From assembly GCA_020186115.1 (NCBI GenBank), contig WSYJ01000075.1, forward strand, positions 682,001-746,000: a DNA stretch of 64,000 nt, given 5' to 3'. The notes below the pieces were generated by a model. That model was not told where the DNA came from. It saw only the letters and a program-made list of their open reading frames with translations, and searched no databases. Positions 32,114 through 42,798 of the stretch are shown here, one piece after another (the stretch's first letter is position 1; each line of letters opens with the position of its first letter). This DNA comes from Histomonas meleagridis (lineage: Eukaryota; Parabasalia; Tritrichomonadida; Dientamoebidae). The position numbers and the translations under genes are program-made.

Positions 32114-32773
32114 ATGTCATGCTCTTTTAAAGCAAATACATTAAACAATGAAGCAAACCAAAAGCCAGAAGAAAGTACCCCTACTAGGGTTACACGTGGC
32201 CGTCCACATTGGGTTTCCGATTATGATTCATTCACTCAGGCTTGGACTGCTGACTGGCAAAAATGTTCCACAAGAAGAAATGTTGGAGGAACTCAGAAAT
32301 GTAAGTGGACCCCTGAAGAAGATTTAATTTTGAAAAATTTTGTTGAAACTCATGGTACTCGCTGGTCTTTAATTCAAAGCTTTTTGCCAAATAGAACCGG
32401 AAAACAATGCAGGGAAAGATGGATGAATTACTTTGCACCTGGATTATCGAAAAACGATTGGACATCTGAAGAAGATCTGTTTTTACTCAAACGTCAATCA
32501 GAAGTTGGAAATAAGTGGTCATTAATTAGCCAACAATTGCCAGGAAGATCCTCTTCTGCTGTTAAAAATCGATGGAATTGGCTTCTTAGACGTGGAATTC
32601 CAACACACCTTACAGAGTTCCAAAACATCATCTCACAAAAAGGTAATGGAAGCGTTTCAACGACCAAAGAAGCACCCAAATTTTCATCATTTTTCGAAAA
32701 GGATTTATACGTAGATGTTGGAGACGTTGATTTCAACGATTTTCTCAACTTAGAAACATTCCAATTTTATTAA
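32114..32773 (+). CDS. R2R3-type Myb DNA-binding protein
   Basis: 219 residues from ATG 32114. Two Myb repeats: KWTPEEDLILKNFVETHG then RTGKQCRERWMNYFAPGL, and DWTSEEDLFLLKRQSEVGNK then RSSSAVKNRWNWLLRRG. Tryptophan spacing is conserved, with the usual hydrophobic replacements. Myb proteins are a large family in trichomonads, where some act as transcription factors binding AACG-containing sites near promoters. The C-terminus is short and acidic (YVDVGDVDFNDFLNLE), possibly activating. Stop TAAAT. Confidence 0.93.
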   Translation: MSCSFKANTLNNEANQKPEESTPTRVTRGRPHWVSDYDSFTQAWTADWQKCSTRRNVGGTQKCKWTPEEDLILKNFVETHGTRWSLIQSFLPNRTGKQCRERWMNYFAPGLSKNDWTSEEDLFLLKRQSEVGNKWSLISQQLPGRSSSAVKNRWNWLLRRGIPTHLTEFQNIISQKGNGSVSTTKEAPKFSSFFEKDLYVDVGDVDFNDFLNLETFQFY

Positions 32774-33854
32774 ATACAGTAAATTGGATGGTTTAAAGCT
32801 ATTTTATTTCATATTTTGTTTTCTGTTATTTACATCGTCCTCTTTATTCAATTTTTTTATCAAATATCTATCGGTTTTATTGAATTGAAGTAACGATGGA
32901 CAACACATCACTTGTTATTTTACATGAAACTTTTTCACCGTATTTTATTTCGACTTTTTGTACTGCTATCAGAATTTCTGGGTTGCAAAATTTGTTCATC
33001 GTCAAAAGGAGTTAGGAAACTTTTTCAATTGTCAATTTTGATTTACTCACAATTTGTTGTTTATTAACAGTGAATTTCGGCCGATATTTCATAAAATTGA
33101 ATAAAAATAAAAGTTATAACATGTGAAATGTACTGTAAAAAAACTTTCACAACAATTGCTACGGGGACTTCATATAAGGATAAAATGAATAAAAAAATTA
33201 CTTAAAGCTAAGGTAATGGAAAATATTTCATGTAATTTTTCCTTTTTCACATCAGAAATAGTTTCAAAAAATAAATCAAAATCCTGGTTTAGATTTTATT
33301 ATGAAGTATATATGATATGTTTTAGCAAAATTATGAAGAAAAAAAGCATTCTTTGAGGAAATGTTAGCAGAAGAAGACAATTTTTTACTTTGTTTCTGCT
33401 TTTTGAGTTATTATTTCGTCTATTAAATCTGAATTTTATCTCAATCAAAATATTTGTATGTTTAATTAAACTAAATTTTATTCTGGATTAAATGAAAAAT
33501 GATCAATATTGAGGCTTCCCATTATAGGTAGTTTAAGTTTTTATTTAAAAGAAATTTTATTCTAAGTCGTCCTCACTCGACATACTTCATTTACAACCAA
33601 AGTTTTCCATGGCTGGACCAATTTTTATCATTTTAGTTTCCTTGTGAGAATTTATACACTTCAAAACAAAGGTCAAATACATAAACAAATATTTTCAACG
33701 TCCAAATTGATATCTTTTTTTGTTTATAAGTAATTTTACAATTTCGATATTATTATATTGACATTAAAGGTGTTTAAAACAATAAAAATAAATTACAATA
33801 AATTCGTAAAAACTGAAAACATTTCTGATAAATATCATTATATTTGCACCTTTT
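32774..33854. other. Intergenic AT-rich DNA
   Basis: About 1.1 kb with no ORF of note and no repeat that I can define. Confidence 0.5.
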
Positions 33855-34490
33855 TCAAGAAGTATTTAGAATTATTTTTGCAATTTCATTTGGATTAACA
33901 CCTTCTTTAACATATTTCTTATGAAGTTCCCAATCATTTGCTTTAAGTTTTTCAATATTTGCATCGAATATTTCTTCGATTTTCTTAATTGCATCAAATC
34001 AATTAAATAGACCTGAGCTTATTTTATTACAATGTATAAAATAATTTGAGAATATGGATTTGCATTTACTTTCATCAATTATCCCTTTACTAATCATTTT
34101 CTCAATTAAGGAAAATTGTTCTTGTGTATAAGGAGATATGTAAATTAAATAGTTGGAAAATATTTTTTTGATTTTATTTTTATCATTATCTTTGTACATT
34201 TGCTCTTCTTTTAACTGAAGTGATTCTAAATAATTGAAGTATATATCACTAGCACATTAGGTTGAAACAAATATAGAAAAAACTAATATTGATATAGCAA
34301 CATTGTATGAATGGATAAAATCGAGTTCTATAAGTTCCAATGTTTCTTCAACTGAAGTATCAAGATTTTCATTTAACTTAAATATAATTTGCGTTATTGC
34401 AATTAGCTTTAGCAATTTCAGTGGATTGAATGTTGGTGAAAATATAACAACAATTGATGGATTTTCAACTTGCTTAACAAAACATATCAT
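33855..34490 (-). pseudogene. Truncated DUF3447/ankyrin-family relic
   Basis: Reverse-strand reading from 34490: FKLNENLDTSVEETLELIEL aligns with FNLNEKNFETSVQETINLF of gene D. After TAG at 34257-34259 the same frame continues YTQEQFSLIEKMISKGIIDE, then after TGA at 33999-34001 it continues KANDWELHKKYVKEGVNPNE and IAKII, and stops at 33855. All segments are in one frame, so the relic has two nonsense changes and no frameshift. The rest of the DUF3447 region and the ankyrins are missing. Confidence 0.85.
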
Positions 34491-35143
34491 GTCATCAAAT
34501 TTAATAAGAAAACGTAAAATATAAGGGTAATGATTTCAACGATACGTATTTGTGTACACAAATAAACCACAGAAATCAAACACCAAACGAAGTCATTGAC
34601 TTTTTGATACTTATCGTTCCTAACCGTAAAATGTTTTGTCACTTTTATACGATACAGAGGTTATTTCCATTAAGTAAATCATTGCAAACTATAATCCACT
34701 TGAATAGCATAAATTTTCGATCTCTTAACACAATAAGCCAATCTGGTGTGTTATAAAAATGTTTGTTATGATGTTAAAAAATATAAGAATATTTCTTTGC
34801 ATTTTCTTTGTTGCATCCTTTTCTATTTCATGAAAAAATTTGGAATTTGTAAATATAAACATAACAATATGACCACAAAAATGTTTCTATTTATTGGCAT
34901 TATATTTTTGTTTCAGAAACCTTCAGATTATTTTTTTACATTTTCTAAAAATTTACTAAAATCCATTTTTTTATAACACAAACATTTTCTCAAAGCTTCA
35001 AATAATTACAAAGAAAAAAAAATAAAATAAAATTTTCTTTGTAACTATTAAAGTTTAAATTTTTCTTCTTTTTCCAGCAAAAAACATTCAAACAAAGCTT
35101 GTTAAAATTACGTTTAGAATTTCAAAATTTTTGTTGGGGATTG
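34491..35143. other. Intergenic AT-rich DNA
   Basis: Short ORFs at 34550-34756 and 34746-34976 have no recognisable features. Nothing else is seen. Confidence 0.45.
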
Positions 35144-35668
35144 ATGAACATATTCCTTAGAGATATCTCGTCAAAACTCCAAAGGGTACAAGTAGATCCT
35201 TCCGTGACTCCTCATGAGATCTCGAAAATGCTCAACATGATTCCATCAAATGAATCTATCTTAACGTACGTGAAGAACGGAGAGATCTTAAGCCCGTACC
35301 TAACCATAGGATTTCAAGGAATTGTGGAAGGTGATACAATCCATGTGATTTCCCGCAAATTGAATACGAAACAAAAGACATTCTCTTTTTGTAATGAATT
35401 CCAGAAAAGGATGAGAAGGTATGAAACGGAGAGCAACGACCAATTTAGGGAGATACTTCGGTTAGCAGATCTGTACCTCATTCAGTTTGAATTCGGAAAA
35501 TCAATGGATAATGTCTTTCGACAGAACATTGAATCAAGCTCTTTTAGAAACAGTGAAGTGCAGCTAGGGTTTCAAACCAAAAACTCTTTCACTGAGACAG
35601 ATGATAATATGATTCAAGATTTTATATCTGATAAGCCATTACCTACATGCTGGAATATAGACGACTGA
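35144..35668 (+). CDS. Protein with ubiquitin-like N-terminal domain, otherwise unknown
   Basis: 174 residues from ATG 35144 (MNIFLRDISSKLQRVQVDPS); the open frame extends 15 codons upstream without ATG. Residues 1-70 look like a ubiquitin-like fold: a beta hairpin, a helix VTPHEISKMLNMI, then ILTYVKNGEILSPYLTIGFQ and GIVEGDTIHVISRK at the end. The remainder is helical (EFQKRMRRYETESNDQFREI) and then polar. No conjugation Gly-Gly is seen, so it would be an integral ubiquitin-like domain. Base composition is less AT-rich than its surroundings, suggesting a real gene. No further function can be given. Confidence 0.6.
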   Translation: MNIFLRDISSKLQRVQVDPSVTPHEISKMLNMIPSNESILTYVKNGEILSPYLTIGFQGIVEGDTIHVISRKLNTKQKTFSFCNEFQKRMRRYETESNDQFREILRLADLYLIQFEFGKSMDNVFRQNIESSSFRNSEVQLGFQTKNSFTETDDNMIQDFISDKPLPTCWNIDD

Positions 35669-35899
35669 CTTGTCATGTCCGGAATTCGAAGCTGGTGACG
35701 AAATGCGCGAACACATCAAGAAGTGAACTAATTAACCTCACTTCCTCCAATTCAATTTTGTGTTAGATTAACGGTTTCTCGTAGAATGCCGCCAAACATA
35801 TTATAACGAATGTATCATCTTTGGAAGACTTACATTTAATAAAGATAGAAATAGTTAATAAGTGTTTTATTAAAAAAATAATTTTTCATTTAATTTTTC

Positions 35900-36136
35900 A
35901 TATTAAATTCGAAGTTGAATATATATGCGAATCATTGCGATTTTGGGCATATTGATGTTGTTGAGAAGCTTCTTGAAAAAGATATTAATATTAACTTAAA
36001 AGATATTAATTTTTTATATTTCGTGTTGATTCATATGTTTCAAAGTTATATAATAATAATTGGAGTTAAATCTTATAATATGGTTCAGCACTTTATGAAG
36101 CATGTAAATATAGTCATATATCATCTTTATCTATAA
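35900..36136 (+). pseudogene. Orphan ankyrin core relic
   Basis: The ORF includes GHIDVVEKLLEKDININLKD followed by INFLYF and AT-rich sequence of the kind that starts the linkers in genes A and C. No N-terminal part is nearby. It is probably a stranded fragment of an ankyrin gene. Confidence 0.65.
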
Positions 36137-36276
36137 ACACTTTAGTTATTTCTTCATATCTACTTTCAATAGCATTATAAAATGGTGTTTCAAAGATAAT
36201 CAAAAAATTCCAAAAATTATACAAAAACATCAAAAATTAAAAACATATTTTAAATCATCAGCATTATTAAATAATG

Positions 36277-36600
36277 TTAGAAGACTATATTCAAGTTGTG
36301 ACCTTGATAATTATCTGATAGTGTTTTATCCGAATCAAGAAGATATTCAATGATTTCATCTAACAACGCCTCTGATTTTGGCGCCAATATATTCTTTTTC
36401 AATGTTGTTGATAAGGTAATAATAAAATTAGCCATTGAATCATGAGTAAAATGAAGTTGTTCATGTGATTTAAAGAAGCTATAGATTTGTTTGAAAACCG
36501 CAAAATTAACATAAAAAGTCGTTTTTGTTGTAAAAGCAACTTCGTTTTTCAATGGATAACGATCATAACCACTTGCAAATACTTGAAAAAATATGTCAAA
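36277..36600 (-). pseudogene. Helical protein fragment, possibly exportin/HEAT-like
   Basis: The reverse frame is open from about 36600 without an ATG (FDIFFQVFASGYDRYPLKNE) to TGA-type end at 36277. The translation is amphipathic helices (NFAVFKQIYSFFKSHEQLHF, LLDEIIEYLLDS). It looks like a 3-prime fragment of a HEAT-repeat gene lying just after the actin gene. The identity is uncertain. Confidence 0.35.
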
Positions 36601-36618
36601 TTAATGAAATAAAATTGT

Positions 36619-37749
36619 TTAGAAGCACTTGCGGTGGACAATTCCTGGACCGGCTTCGTTGTATTCGTCACGTGTGATAACCATTTGTGGGAATGTGGCA
36701 AGGGAGGCAAGGATGGAGCCACCGATCCAAACTGCGTACTTACGTTCTGGTGGGGCGACGACTTTGATCTTCATTGTTGGTGGTGCGAGGCGGACCATTT
36801 CCTTCTCCATACGTTCTGGGAGACCTTCGAACATTGTGGTACCACCAGAAAGAACAATGTTAGCGTAGAGATCCTTACGGACATCGATATCACATGCCAT
36901 GATGGAGTTGAAGAGGGTTTGATCAATACCTTCGAATTCGAAGCCATTGAAGTGTGGCTTGAAAAGAAGTTCTGGGCACCTGAAGCGCTCGTTGGCGATG
37001 GTGATGACGTTGCCATCTGGAAGTGTGTATGAGATGTCGCATTCGGATGTTGTGGCGGCCTTGTTCATTTCTTCGTCGAAATCAAGTGCAACATATGCGT
37101 GCTTCTCCTTGATATCACGAACAATTTCCTTTTCGGCGGATGTTGTGAAGGTGTAACCACGTTCGTTAAGGATCTTTTGGAGGTAGGCTGTGAGATCACG
37201 ACCGGCAAGGTTGATACGCATGATGGCGTGTGGAAGGGAGTAACCTTCGTAGATTGGAACTGTGTGGGAAACACCATCACCTGCATCGAAAACGATACCG
37301 GTTGTACGACCTGAGGAGTAAAGGGAAAGAACGGCTTGGATACCAACATAAAATGCTGGAACGTTGAATGTTTCGAATTGGAGTTGGATCATCTTTTCAC
37401 GGTTGGCCTTTGGGTTCATTGGGGCTTCTGTAAGAAGAACTGGATGTTCAGCTGGGTCAACACGTAATTCGTTGTAGAATGTGTGGTGCCAGATCTTTTC
37501 CATATCGTCCCAGTTGGTAACGATACCGTGTTCAATTGGGTACTTAAGGATAAGGATACCTGCCTTAGCGCATGCTTCATCACCAACATACGTATCCTTG
37601 TTTTGACCACCTGCGATTGTTTGGACATACTTTGGACGACCAACAATGGATGGGAAAACTGAGCGTGGTGCTTCATCACCAGCGAAACCAGCCTTGCACA
37701 TACCGGAACCATTATCGATAACTAATGTTTGAACTTCGTCTTCAGCCAT
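36619..37749 (-). CDS. Actin
   Basis: 376 residues starting [20 protein letters not shown], the standard actin N-terminus, and ending [10 protein letters not shown]. The frame is open 25 codons further upstream to another ATG (37824), but the family's usual length is 375-377, so I take 37749. Nucleotide-binding motifs [18 protein letters not shown] and [11 protein letters not shown] are intact. The first phosphate loop, hydrophobic plug and C-terminal Cys are present. Codon use is much more GC-rich than neighbours, as expected for high expression. TCATTTTAG about 15 nt before the ATG could be the initiator. Product: cytoskeletal actin. Confidence 0.98.
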   Translation of the reverse strand: MAEDEVQTLVIDNGSGMCKAGFAGDEAPRSVFPSIVGRPKYVQTIAGGQNKDTYVGDEACAKAGILILKYPIEHGIVTNWDDMEKIWHHTFYNELRVDPAEHPVLLTEAPMNPKANREKMIQLQFETFNVPAFYVGIQAVLSLYSSGRTTGIVFDAGDGVSHTVPIYEGYSLPHAIMRINLAGRDLTAYLQKILNERGYTFTTSAEKEIVRDIKEKHAYVALDFDEEMNKAATTSECDISYTLPDGNVITIANERFRCPELLFKPHFNGFEFEGIDQTLFNSIMACDIDVRKDLYANIVLSGGTTMFEGLPERMEKEMVRLAPPTMKIKVVAPPERKYAVWIGGSILASLATFPQMVITRDEYNEAGPGIVHRKCF

Positions 37750-38734
37750 GAAAACTAAAATGAGGTGATAAGCCGGTGATGTGAATTTGAATGGTGTAAA
37801 GCGGACAATATCAAATGGCGGCATATATTAACGGTCAGTGAAAAGAAATTTGTGTTTGGTTGGCGGTTTTGCATTCAATTCTTGGACAATTTTTATGTGT
37901 CTTGGAAAGAGGTTTAATTTCGTTTTTTATCTTATGAATAAATAATAACATTTGTTGCATTTGAATTAACATTTGGCTTGGATTTTAATATCGTTATATT
38001 CTATTGTTTTAAAATTTGGTTCAAAGATTAAGTTCGATCTTAATAAAATAATTTTTATTTTATCAGGAAAAACTTTATAATGACGCCTATTCTTTTACAT
38101 GAATAATTTAGATGAATTTCCTGTTTTTGATTTAAAATCAACAAACAGTCGTGAAAAATGTTTCTGGAATAATTGAGTCCAAAATGATCGTTTAAAACGA
38201 TAAAAAACTTTTGCAAATCTACAGCTGATTTTATATGATTAAATTTTCCTTCTTATTGATAAAGAAACGTAATAGTTTGGAAATAAAAAGTAGTATAAAA
38301 TCTAAAAATTAAATCTTCAAATGAAAAGCACTGTCAACCAGCTTTCCCTCTTATAGATTTCTTTTTAATTTTAAAATTATTTGAACTTCAAGTATGTATT
38401 CAATTCTAAAGCCCAAAAAAGCATTTTGAAATTTTGGAGATTGCTCATAAAAAAATAAGATAACATAATTTGGAAAAGATAATTTTATTGAATAGAATGT
38501 GTATACTTATTTATTTATATTTTTTTTGCATTTAGTTCAGTGGAAAATGAAAAAAATTGATTTTCTGATTTGAAGCGACCGTTTATTTGGTTGAAAGCGT
38601 CTTGTTCGAACGATTTTTACCGTTTTTTGAAAGCACCGTTTGTCCTATCAATGTGACCTGACATTCAAACAGCTTTTCAATCAGTCGTTCAAAATTGAAC
38701 GAAAAAGATTTTCAATGTTTTTATTCACTTTCTC
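37750..38734. other. Divergent intergenic region between actin and calponin-like genes
   Basis: About 1 kb. The 38570-38700 part contains repeated ACCGTTT/CCGTTT words (38578, 38620, 38636) before the calponin-like gene, and TCACTTTCTC at 38725 just before its ATG. No gene seen. Confidence 0.45.
38725..38729 (+). promoter_or_regulatory. Initiator-like TCACT of calponin-like gene
   Basis: TTTATTCACTTTCTCATG: TCACT matches TCA-Y-W and the A lies 8 nt before the ATG, a leader length usual for trichomonads. Confidence 0.5.
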
Positions 38735-39343
38735 ATGTCCGAAAGACACGATGTAGGCATATACGCTGACTACGAAAAAAAGCGTGCAGAAGAATATGAC
38801 TATGCTCTTGAAAAGCAAGTTCGTGAATGGATGGAAGCAGTTCTTGGAAGACCACTTGAAGGACCCTCATTCCGTGAAGCCTTAATGGACGGCTCTGCTG
38901 TTTGCGAACTTATCAACAAGCTATATCCTGGAATGATTCCAAAAATTCATAAATCACCATTAGTTATGTTCCGTCGTGAAAACTTTGGTTTCTTCCAAAA
39001 TGCATGCGTTAAGATAGGATGTAAGGATAATGAAACAGCAGTTTTCGAGGATGTTTATGAAAATCGTAACATGAATCTTTTCTTAATCAATATTGTTTCT
39101 CTTGCAAGAAATACTCAATACAAACCAGGATACTCAGGCCCAATGCTTGCAGCAGCACAACCACCAGCAGCTGGACAAAAGCAAAACTTTACAAAGGAGC
39201 AATTAGCTAAAGGTTATTGCGGTCCAACTGCACAGCAAGCTGCAGCAGAACAAATGGGCAAGACAAAGGATCACTTCCGTTATGTTGAACACGGAATCGT
39301 TAGTAATCCTGATGAAAATCTTTATCATGGCAATAAGCATTAA
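38735..39343 (+). CDS. Calponin-homology domain protein (transgelin/calponin-like)
   Basis: 202 residues. A single type-3 CH domain spans about residues 20-128 (QVREWMEAVLGRPLEGPSFR, EALMDGSAVCELINKLYPGM, FFQNACVKIGCKDNETAVFE, DVYENRNMNLFLINIVSLAR). A Gly/Ala/Gln-rich stretch follows, then a short motif KGYCGPTAQQAAAEQMGKTK that loosely recalls a calponin-like repeat. Proteins of this type bundle or bind actin filaments. It starts divergently to actin about 1 kb away. Codon use is biased as in actin and L5, suggesting high expression. Stop TAAACAT. Confidence 0.93.
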   Translation: MSERHDVGIYADYEKKRAEEYDYALEKQVREWMEAVLGRPLEGPSFREALMDGSAVCELINKLYPGMIPKIHKSPLVMFRRENFGFFQNACVKIGCKDNETAVFEDVYENRNMNLFLINIVSLARNTQYKPGYSGPMLAAAQPPAAGQKQNFTKEQLAKGYCGPTAQQAAAEQMGKTKDHFRYVEHGIVSNPDENLYHGNKH

Positions 39344-39455
39344 ACATTAAGTTTGGTGAAAATAGTTATTACTTGATTTTGTGGGTAAATTTTCATTCGT
39401 GGCGGTTCATTATGCCAAACAAAAAAATCCAATTATTGCTATATATATTTATAGT

Positions 39456-41099
39456 TTACACGATCACCCATTGGTTTAAATCTATATGCGAATACAAATG
39501 TTTTGATTCTTCTTCTGTTAAGATTTCGAGTCTTTTGATTTGCTTTTTGACATACTCTCTAATCGAAGGTCTTTTGGCTCCCATTGTCATTAAGAAGCTT
39601 AACAAAGCTGATTCGTCTGTTATTCCATTTGTTATTGTTATTGCCTCAATACATCTCAAACATAATTCATCTGAAACTTGATCAGTTAACAAGAACTCAG
39701 AAAACTCACGTAAGAACCCACGTTCCAAAGGAGCGCAAGAGGTTATTAATCTTGTTAATAACTCAGTAATAGTTGGCGTCATTTGAAGGAGTTTTTCCCT
39801 TAGAACGATCACCAACTTTTTCTGAAACTCGTCCGACTTTTTCAAAGATATCAGAACATTTAACGTTCGCTTTGTTGTTTTTTCTTCTGTCAGAATTGAC
39901 TCAAGGAGTGCATCAGCCAGCATTGGCGCAGCAGTGTCTGATATCTGAGCGTTACAAATCTCAGGGATTGCTTCAGCAAACTCAGGTATGTTAAAGTCAC
40001 AACCATCTAAAGAAGCAAAAAGAACTAAGTTATTTGGAGAAGGTGGAATTGAGCTTAAAAATTCTCGAATTTTCTCATGCGCTGATGGAAGCTTTAATAG
40101 GAACTTCGCAATGTTAATGTTTTGTTTGAGTGTTCCTTCTTCATATGGGAATCTTTCTGATATGAAACTTAGAAAAGGATCCAAATTAACTTTGGAATCA
40201 AGTTGATAAACGACATTAAGTAAATTACAAATACATGAAATAGCTTCACTCTGATCATCACCACCAATAAGTTCAAAATGAGCAGTAAGATTAACTAATA
40301 AAAGATCAATGCTTTCAAGTTCTGTGGTTCCCAAAGAACATTGTGGACGAAGACGATACGAAAATGTTGCATTTTTTGGAGGGAACAAATTTGGAAAAGT
40401 AAACTCCTTATAACTATGATATAAAGTGTTTTCTTTTGTTTGTGTGAATCGTAACATAACTTTAGAGATTACTTTTGTAAAGATAATCATGTCTTCAACT
40501 TTCATAGCATACTTTATCATTAAGGGAAAGAGCTCAAAAAGAGATGGAATGGGTTGGAGGTTTGGAAGAGATGCTATTTTTTCAAGTAGAAAGGCTGATT
40601 GTGATTTGATGGATGGATTTGGATTTGATAATTGAGCACTGATATGACGAACAAATAGAGACGCAAAGGGAGAACACTGCTGAGCAAATCTATTCATAAT
40701 CCATGAAATTAAATTTTGTGCATGCTCACGGACTTTAGGATCGGGATGCCGAAGATGGTGTAATATTGAGGCAAGAATTTCACTTATTTTGGGTAAAAAT
40801 AAATCTGTTGCTCTTGGTAAAAATGATAATAGACCTGTTAATCCAGATATTACTTTTTTATCGTTATCTGAATGACAGAGTAAAATCAAATCATTAAGTT
40901 GCTGTATATTTGGAAGTGATGGTTCTTCTTCAACATTTTCAAATTTTTGTTGAGTTGGAACACGTAATCTAGCAGTTTGTAAATCAATTTTTGTATGACT
41001 TAAATGCTTATGCTTTCCATGCCCGAGATTTGACTTCCTCCTCTTGAAATCTGCATTTTTATCTGATTTATTTTTCTTGTTTAGATTAACTTTACCCAT
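39456..41099 (-). CDS. IPI1/TEX10-like pre-rRNA processing protein
   Basis: 547 residues. The Lys-rich N-terminus (GKVNLNKKNKSDKNADFKRR then LGHGKHKHLSHTKIDLQTAR) followed by a HEAT/ARM region (LCHSDNDKKVISGLTGLLSF, HHLRHPDPKVREHAQNLISW) is the signature of the Ipi1/TEX10 family. Yeast Ipi1 works with Rix1/Ipi3 in the Rix1 complex in the nucleolus during 60S maturation. The conserved FxxxKxKxGK-like basic start is in place. Convergent with the calponin-like gene (112 bp). Stop TAAAC. Confidence 0.8.
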   Translation of the reverse strand: MGKVNLNKKNKSDKNADFKRRKSNLGHGKHKHLSHTKIDLQTARLRVPTQQKFENVEEEPSLPNIQQLNDLILLCHSDNDKKVISGLTGLLSFLPRATDLFLPKISEILASILHHLRHPDPKVREHAQNLISWIMNRFAQQCSPFASLFVRHISAQLSNPNPSIKSQSAFLLEKIASLPNLQPIPSLFELFPLMIKYAMKVEDMIIFTKVISKVMLRFTQTKENTLYHSYKEFTFPNLFPPKNATFSYRLRPQCSLGTTELESIDLLLVNLTAHFELIGGDDQSEAISCICNLLNVVYQLDSKVNLDPFLSFISERFPYEEGTLKQNINIAKFLLKLPSAHEKIREFLSSIPPSPNNLVLFASLDGCDFNIPEFAEAIPEICNAQISDTAAPMLADALLESILTEEKTTKRTLNVLISLKKSDEFQKKLVIVLREKLLQMTPTITELLTRLITSCAPLERGFLREFSEFLLTDQVSDELCLRCIEAITITNGITDESALLSFLMTMGAKRPSIREYVKKQIKRLEILTEEESKHLYSHIDLNQWVIV

Positions 41100-41334
41100 T
41101 TTTTATGGAAGCGACCACAGTTTCTTTCTTGAAATCCAGATAAGTTTAAATGGAACTTAATAATTCTTGTTTGGACAAAGCCTTGTTTAGCTCAATTGTT
41201 GTGGTTTCTTTCCTCGCCTTTTACTAGGGAAGACTGCGGGCTAAATGGATGAAACTTTTCATCGGGCTCGAGCCGCAATTTTTTCGCGAGTTCGAATTAC
41301 TGATGTATCATTTTTTTTGCTTCTAGAAATTTCT

Positions 41335-41341
41335 TAACGTT
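41335..41341 (+). promoter_or_regulatory. TAACGTT motif before Vps26-like gene
   Basis: TTAACGTTCTCTGG lies 26 nt before the ATG at 41368. The same word occurs before several other starts in this window. Confidence 0.45.
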
Positions 41342-41367
41342 CTCTGGTTAAAATCACAAATCAAAAA

Positions 41368-42243
41368 ATGAATATTATCTTAGATAAAATTGAAAAAAAT
41401 GAAATATATAGAACCACATTAATGGACTTGTCATGTCCTATTTATCTTAAAGGTGACTCAATTTCTGGATATATTGTTATATCAAATCAAAAGGAAGAAA
41501 AATTTCCATATAAAAGGATTACTGTTAAACTCATTCCCCGCTACTCAATGGCAGGTAGCACGGTTATTGATGAACAGCAAATAATGGTCATTACGCCACC
41601 TATTCCAACTGGTAATGCAAAAGAATTCAAAGTCAAATTTGTTCTAAACAAGCCCAATATCAGAATTCCATCATATTTTGGTAAATTTTTCAAATTTACA
41701 TATTATATTGAAGTCATTTTAAAGAAAAATATTCTTTATGAGGTAACTAAAACCTACGAAATTGTATTTCTTGATCCAGAGTCCATGGCTCTAGCATCAA
41801 ATTATACAAAAACAGAAAAGATAGATTTTCGCCCAATTACCTTTGACTTAATTCTTGATCATACTCAATACAGCACGCAGGACAACATCACAGGTTTAAT
41901 TAAGTTCCCCAAGAATGAGTTATCTGGGATTGAAAGTATTGATATCTCAATCTCATTAAAAGAAACACTTCGTGGAAGCAAATCGAACGAAGAGGAAATC
42001 CTCAGATATCAAGTTGTTGATGGCTGTCCTATGCCTGGGAGCAATATTTCCTTCATTATACAACTTGCGCCATATCAACTTTGGGTAACAAAATTCGATA
42101 ATTCGAACAAATTAAATGCGCAATATTTCCTTCACGTCCTATTGTCCAGACATGGGAAGGATGGGACGTATGTCGAAAATGTGTGTAATGTCGCGTTGAA
42201 TTTAATATATAAAAAGTTGGAAAATAAAGGAAAAAAATATTAA
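41368..42243 (+). CDS. Vps26-like retromer subunit (arrestin fold)
   Basis: 291 residues, two arrestin-like beta-sandwich lobes. N-lobe: IYLKGDSISGYIVISNQKEE and KRITVKLIPRY. C-lobe: the pattern EEEILRYQVVDGCPMPGSNI then SFIIQLAPYQLWVTKFDNSN and AQYFLHVLLS corresponds to ITKFEIMDGAPVRGE, RLFLxGYDLTPT and VRYYLNLVL of Vps26. Retromer recycles cargo from endosomes. Animal Vps26 is about 330 residues; this one lacks the C-terminal tail and is divergent, so Vps26C (DSCR3) is an alternative assignment. Confidence 0.72.
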   Translation: MNIILDKIEKNEIYRTTLMDLSCPIYLKGDSISGYIVISNQKEEKFPYKRITVKLIPRYSMAGSTVIDEQQIMVITPPIPTGNAKEFKVKFVLNKPNIRIPSYFGKFFKFTYYIEVILKKNILYEVTKTYEIVFLDPESMALASNYTKTEKIDFRPITFDLILDHTQYSTQDNITGLIKFPKNELSGIESIDISISLKETLRGSKSNEEEILRYQVVDGCPMPGSNISFIIQLAPYQLWVTKFDNSNKLNAQYFLHVLLSRHGKDGTYVENVCNVALNLIYKKLENKGKKY

Positions 42244-42798
42244 CTAAAAATTTTATATTTGTTAACTTGTATATATTTGGCGTGTTATAAAATAAGTTTA
42301 TAAAATGAGATTTTAATGGATAGCAATTTTAAATTTGGGAATATTTATAAAATTTTATGAATATGATAATAAAGTAATGATTTTTCATTCTGTTTCGTAA
42401 TTTATTCCTTAAGTTGGGTTTCGTTCTTCATAATGCTCTGATAATTAACAAAGTTACATAAATATTGATATCTTGGATTCTCTTATATTGGATATTTATC
42501 TTATCACGATTTTTCATGCTGACATAAGTGAAAATATATCTCAAAAAAAGTTTTTATTTTTAAATGTTGTTAACTGTTTTCTTTTCTATACACATATCTT
42601 TGTTCATTTGCTTGAGTTTTTTTCCACATATTTCTAATTTTATGTATTCCAATATATCCAATTATGAATTAATGATATAAAATGGAATGGAAAGATAATT
42701 AATGCAATGAAAGATTAAAAAGTATTATAGCCAAAATCCTTAAAAAAATATTATATCGAAAATATATTTTATTACACATAAGTATACAATTAACACAA
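42244..42798. other. Intergenic DNA
   Basis: 555 bp between convergent genes, AT-rich, nothing recognised. Confidence 0.5.

Noticed and set aside
36634-37712. Long ORFs opposite and overlapping actin (for example 36634-37032 plus and 37416-37712 minus in another frame)
   Set aside because: They are shadows of the codon-biased actin gene and match no family.
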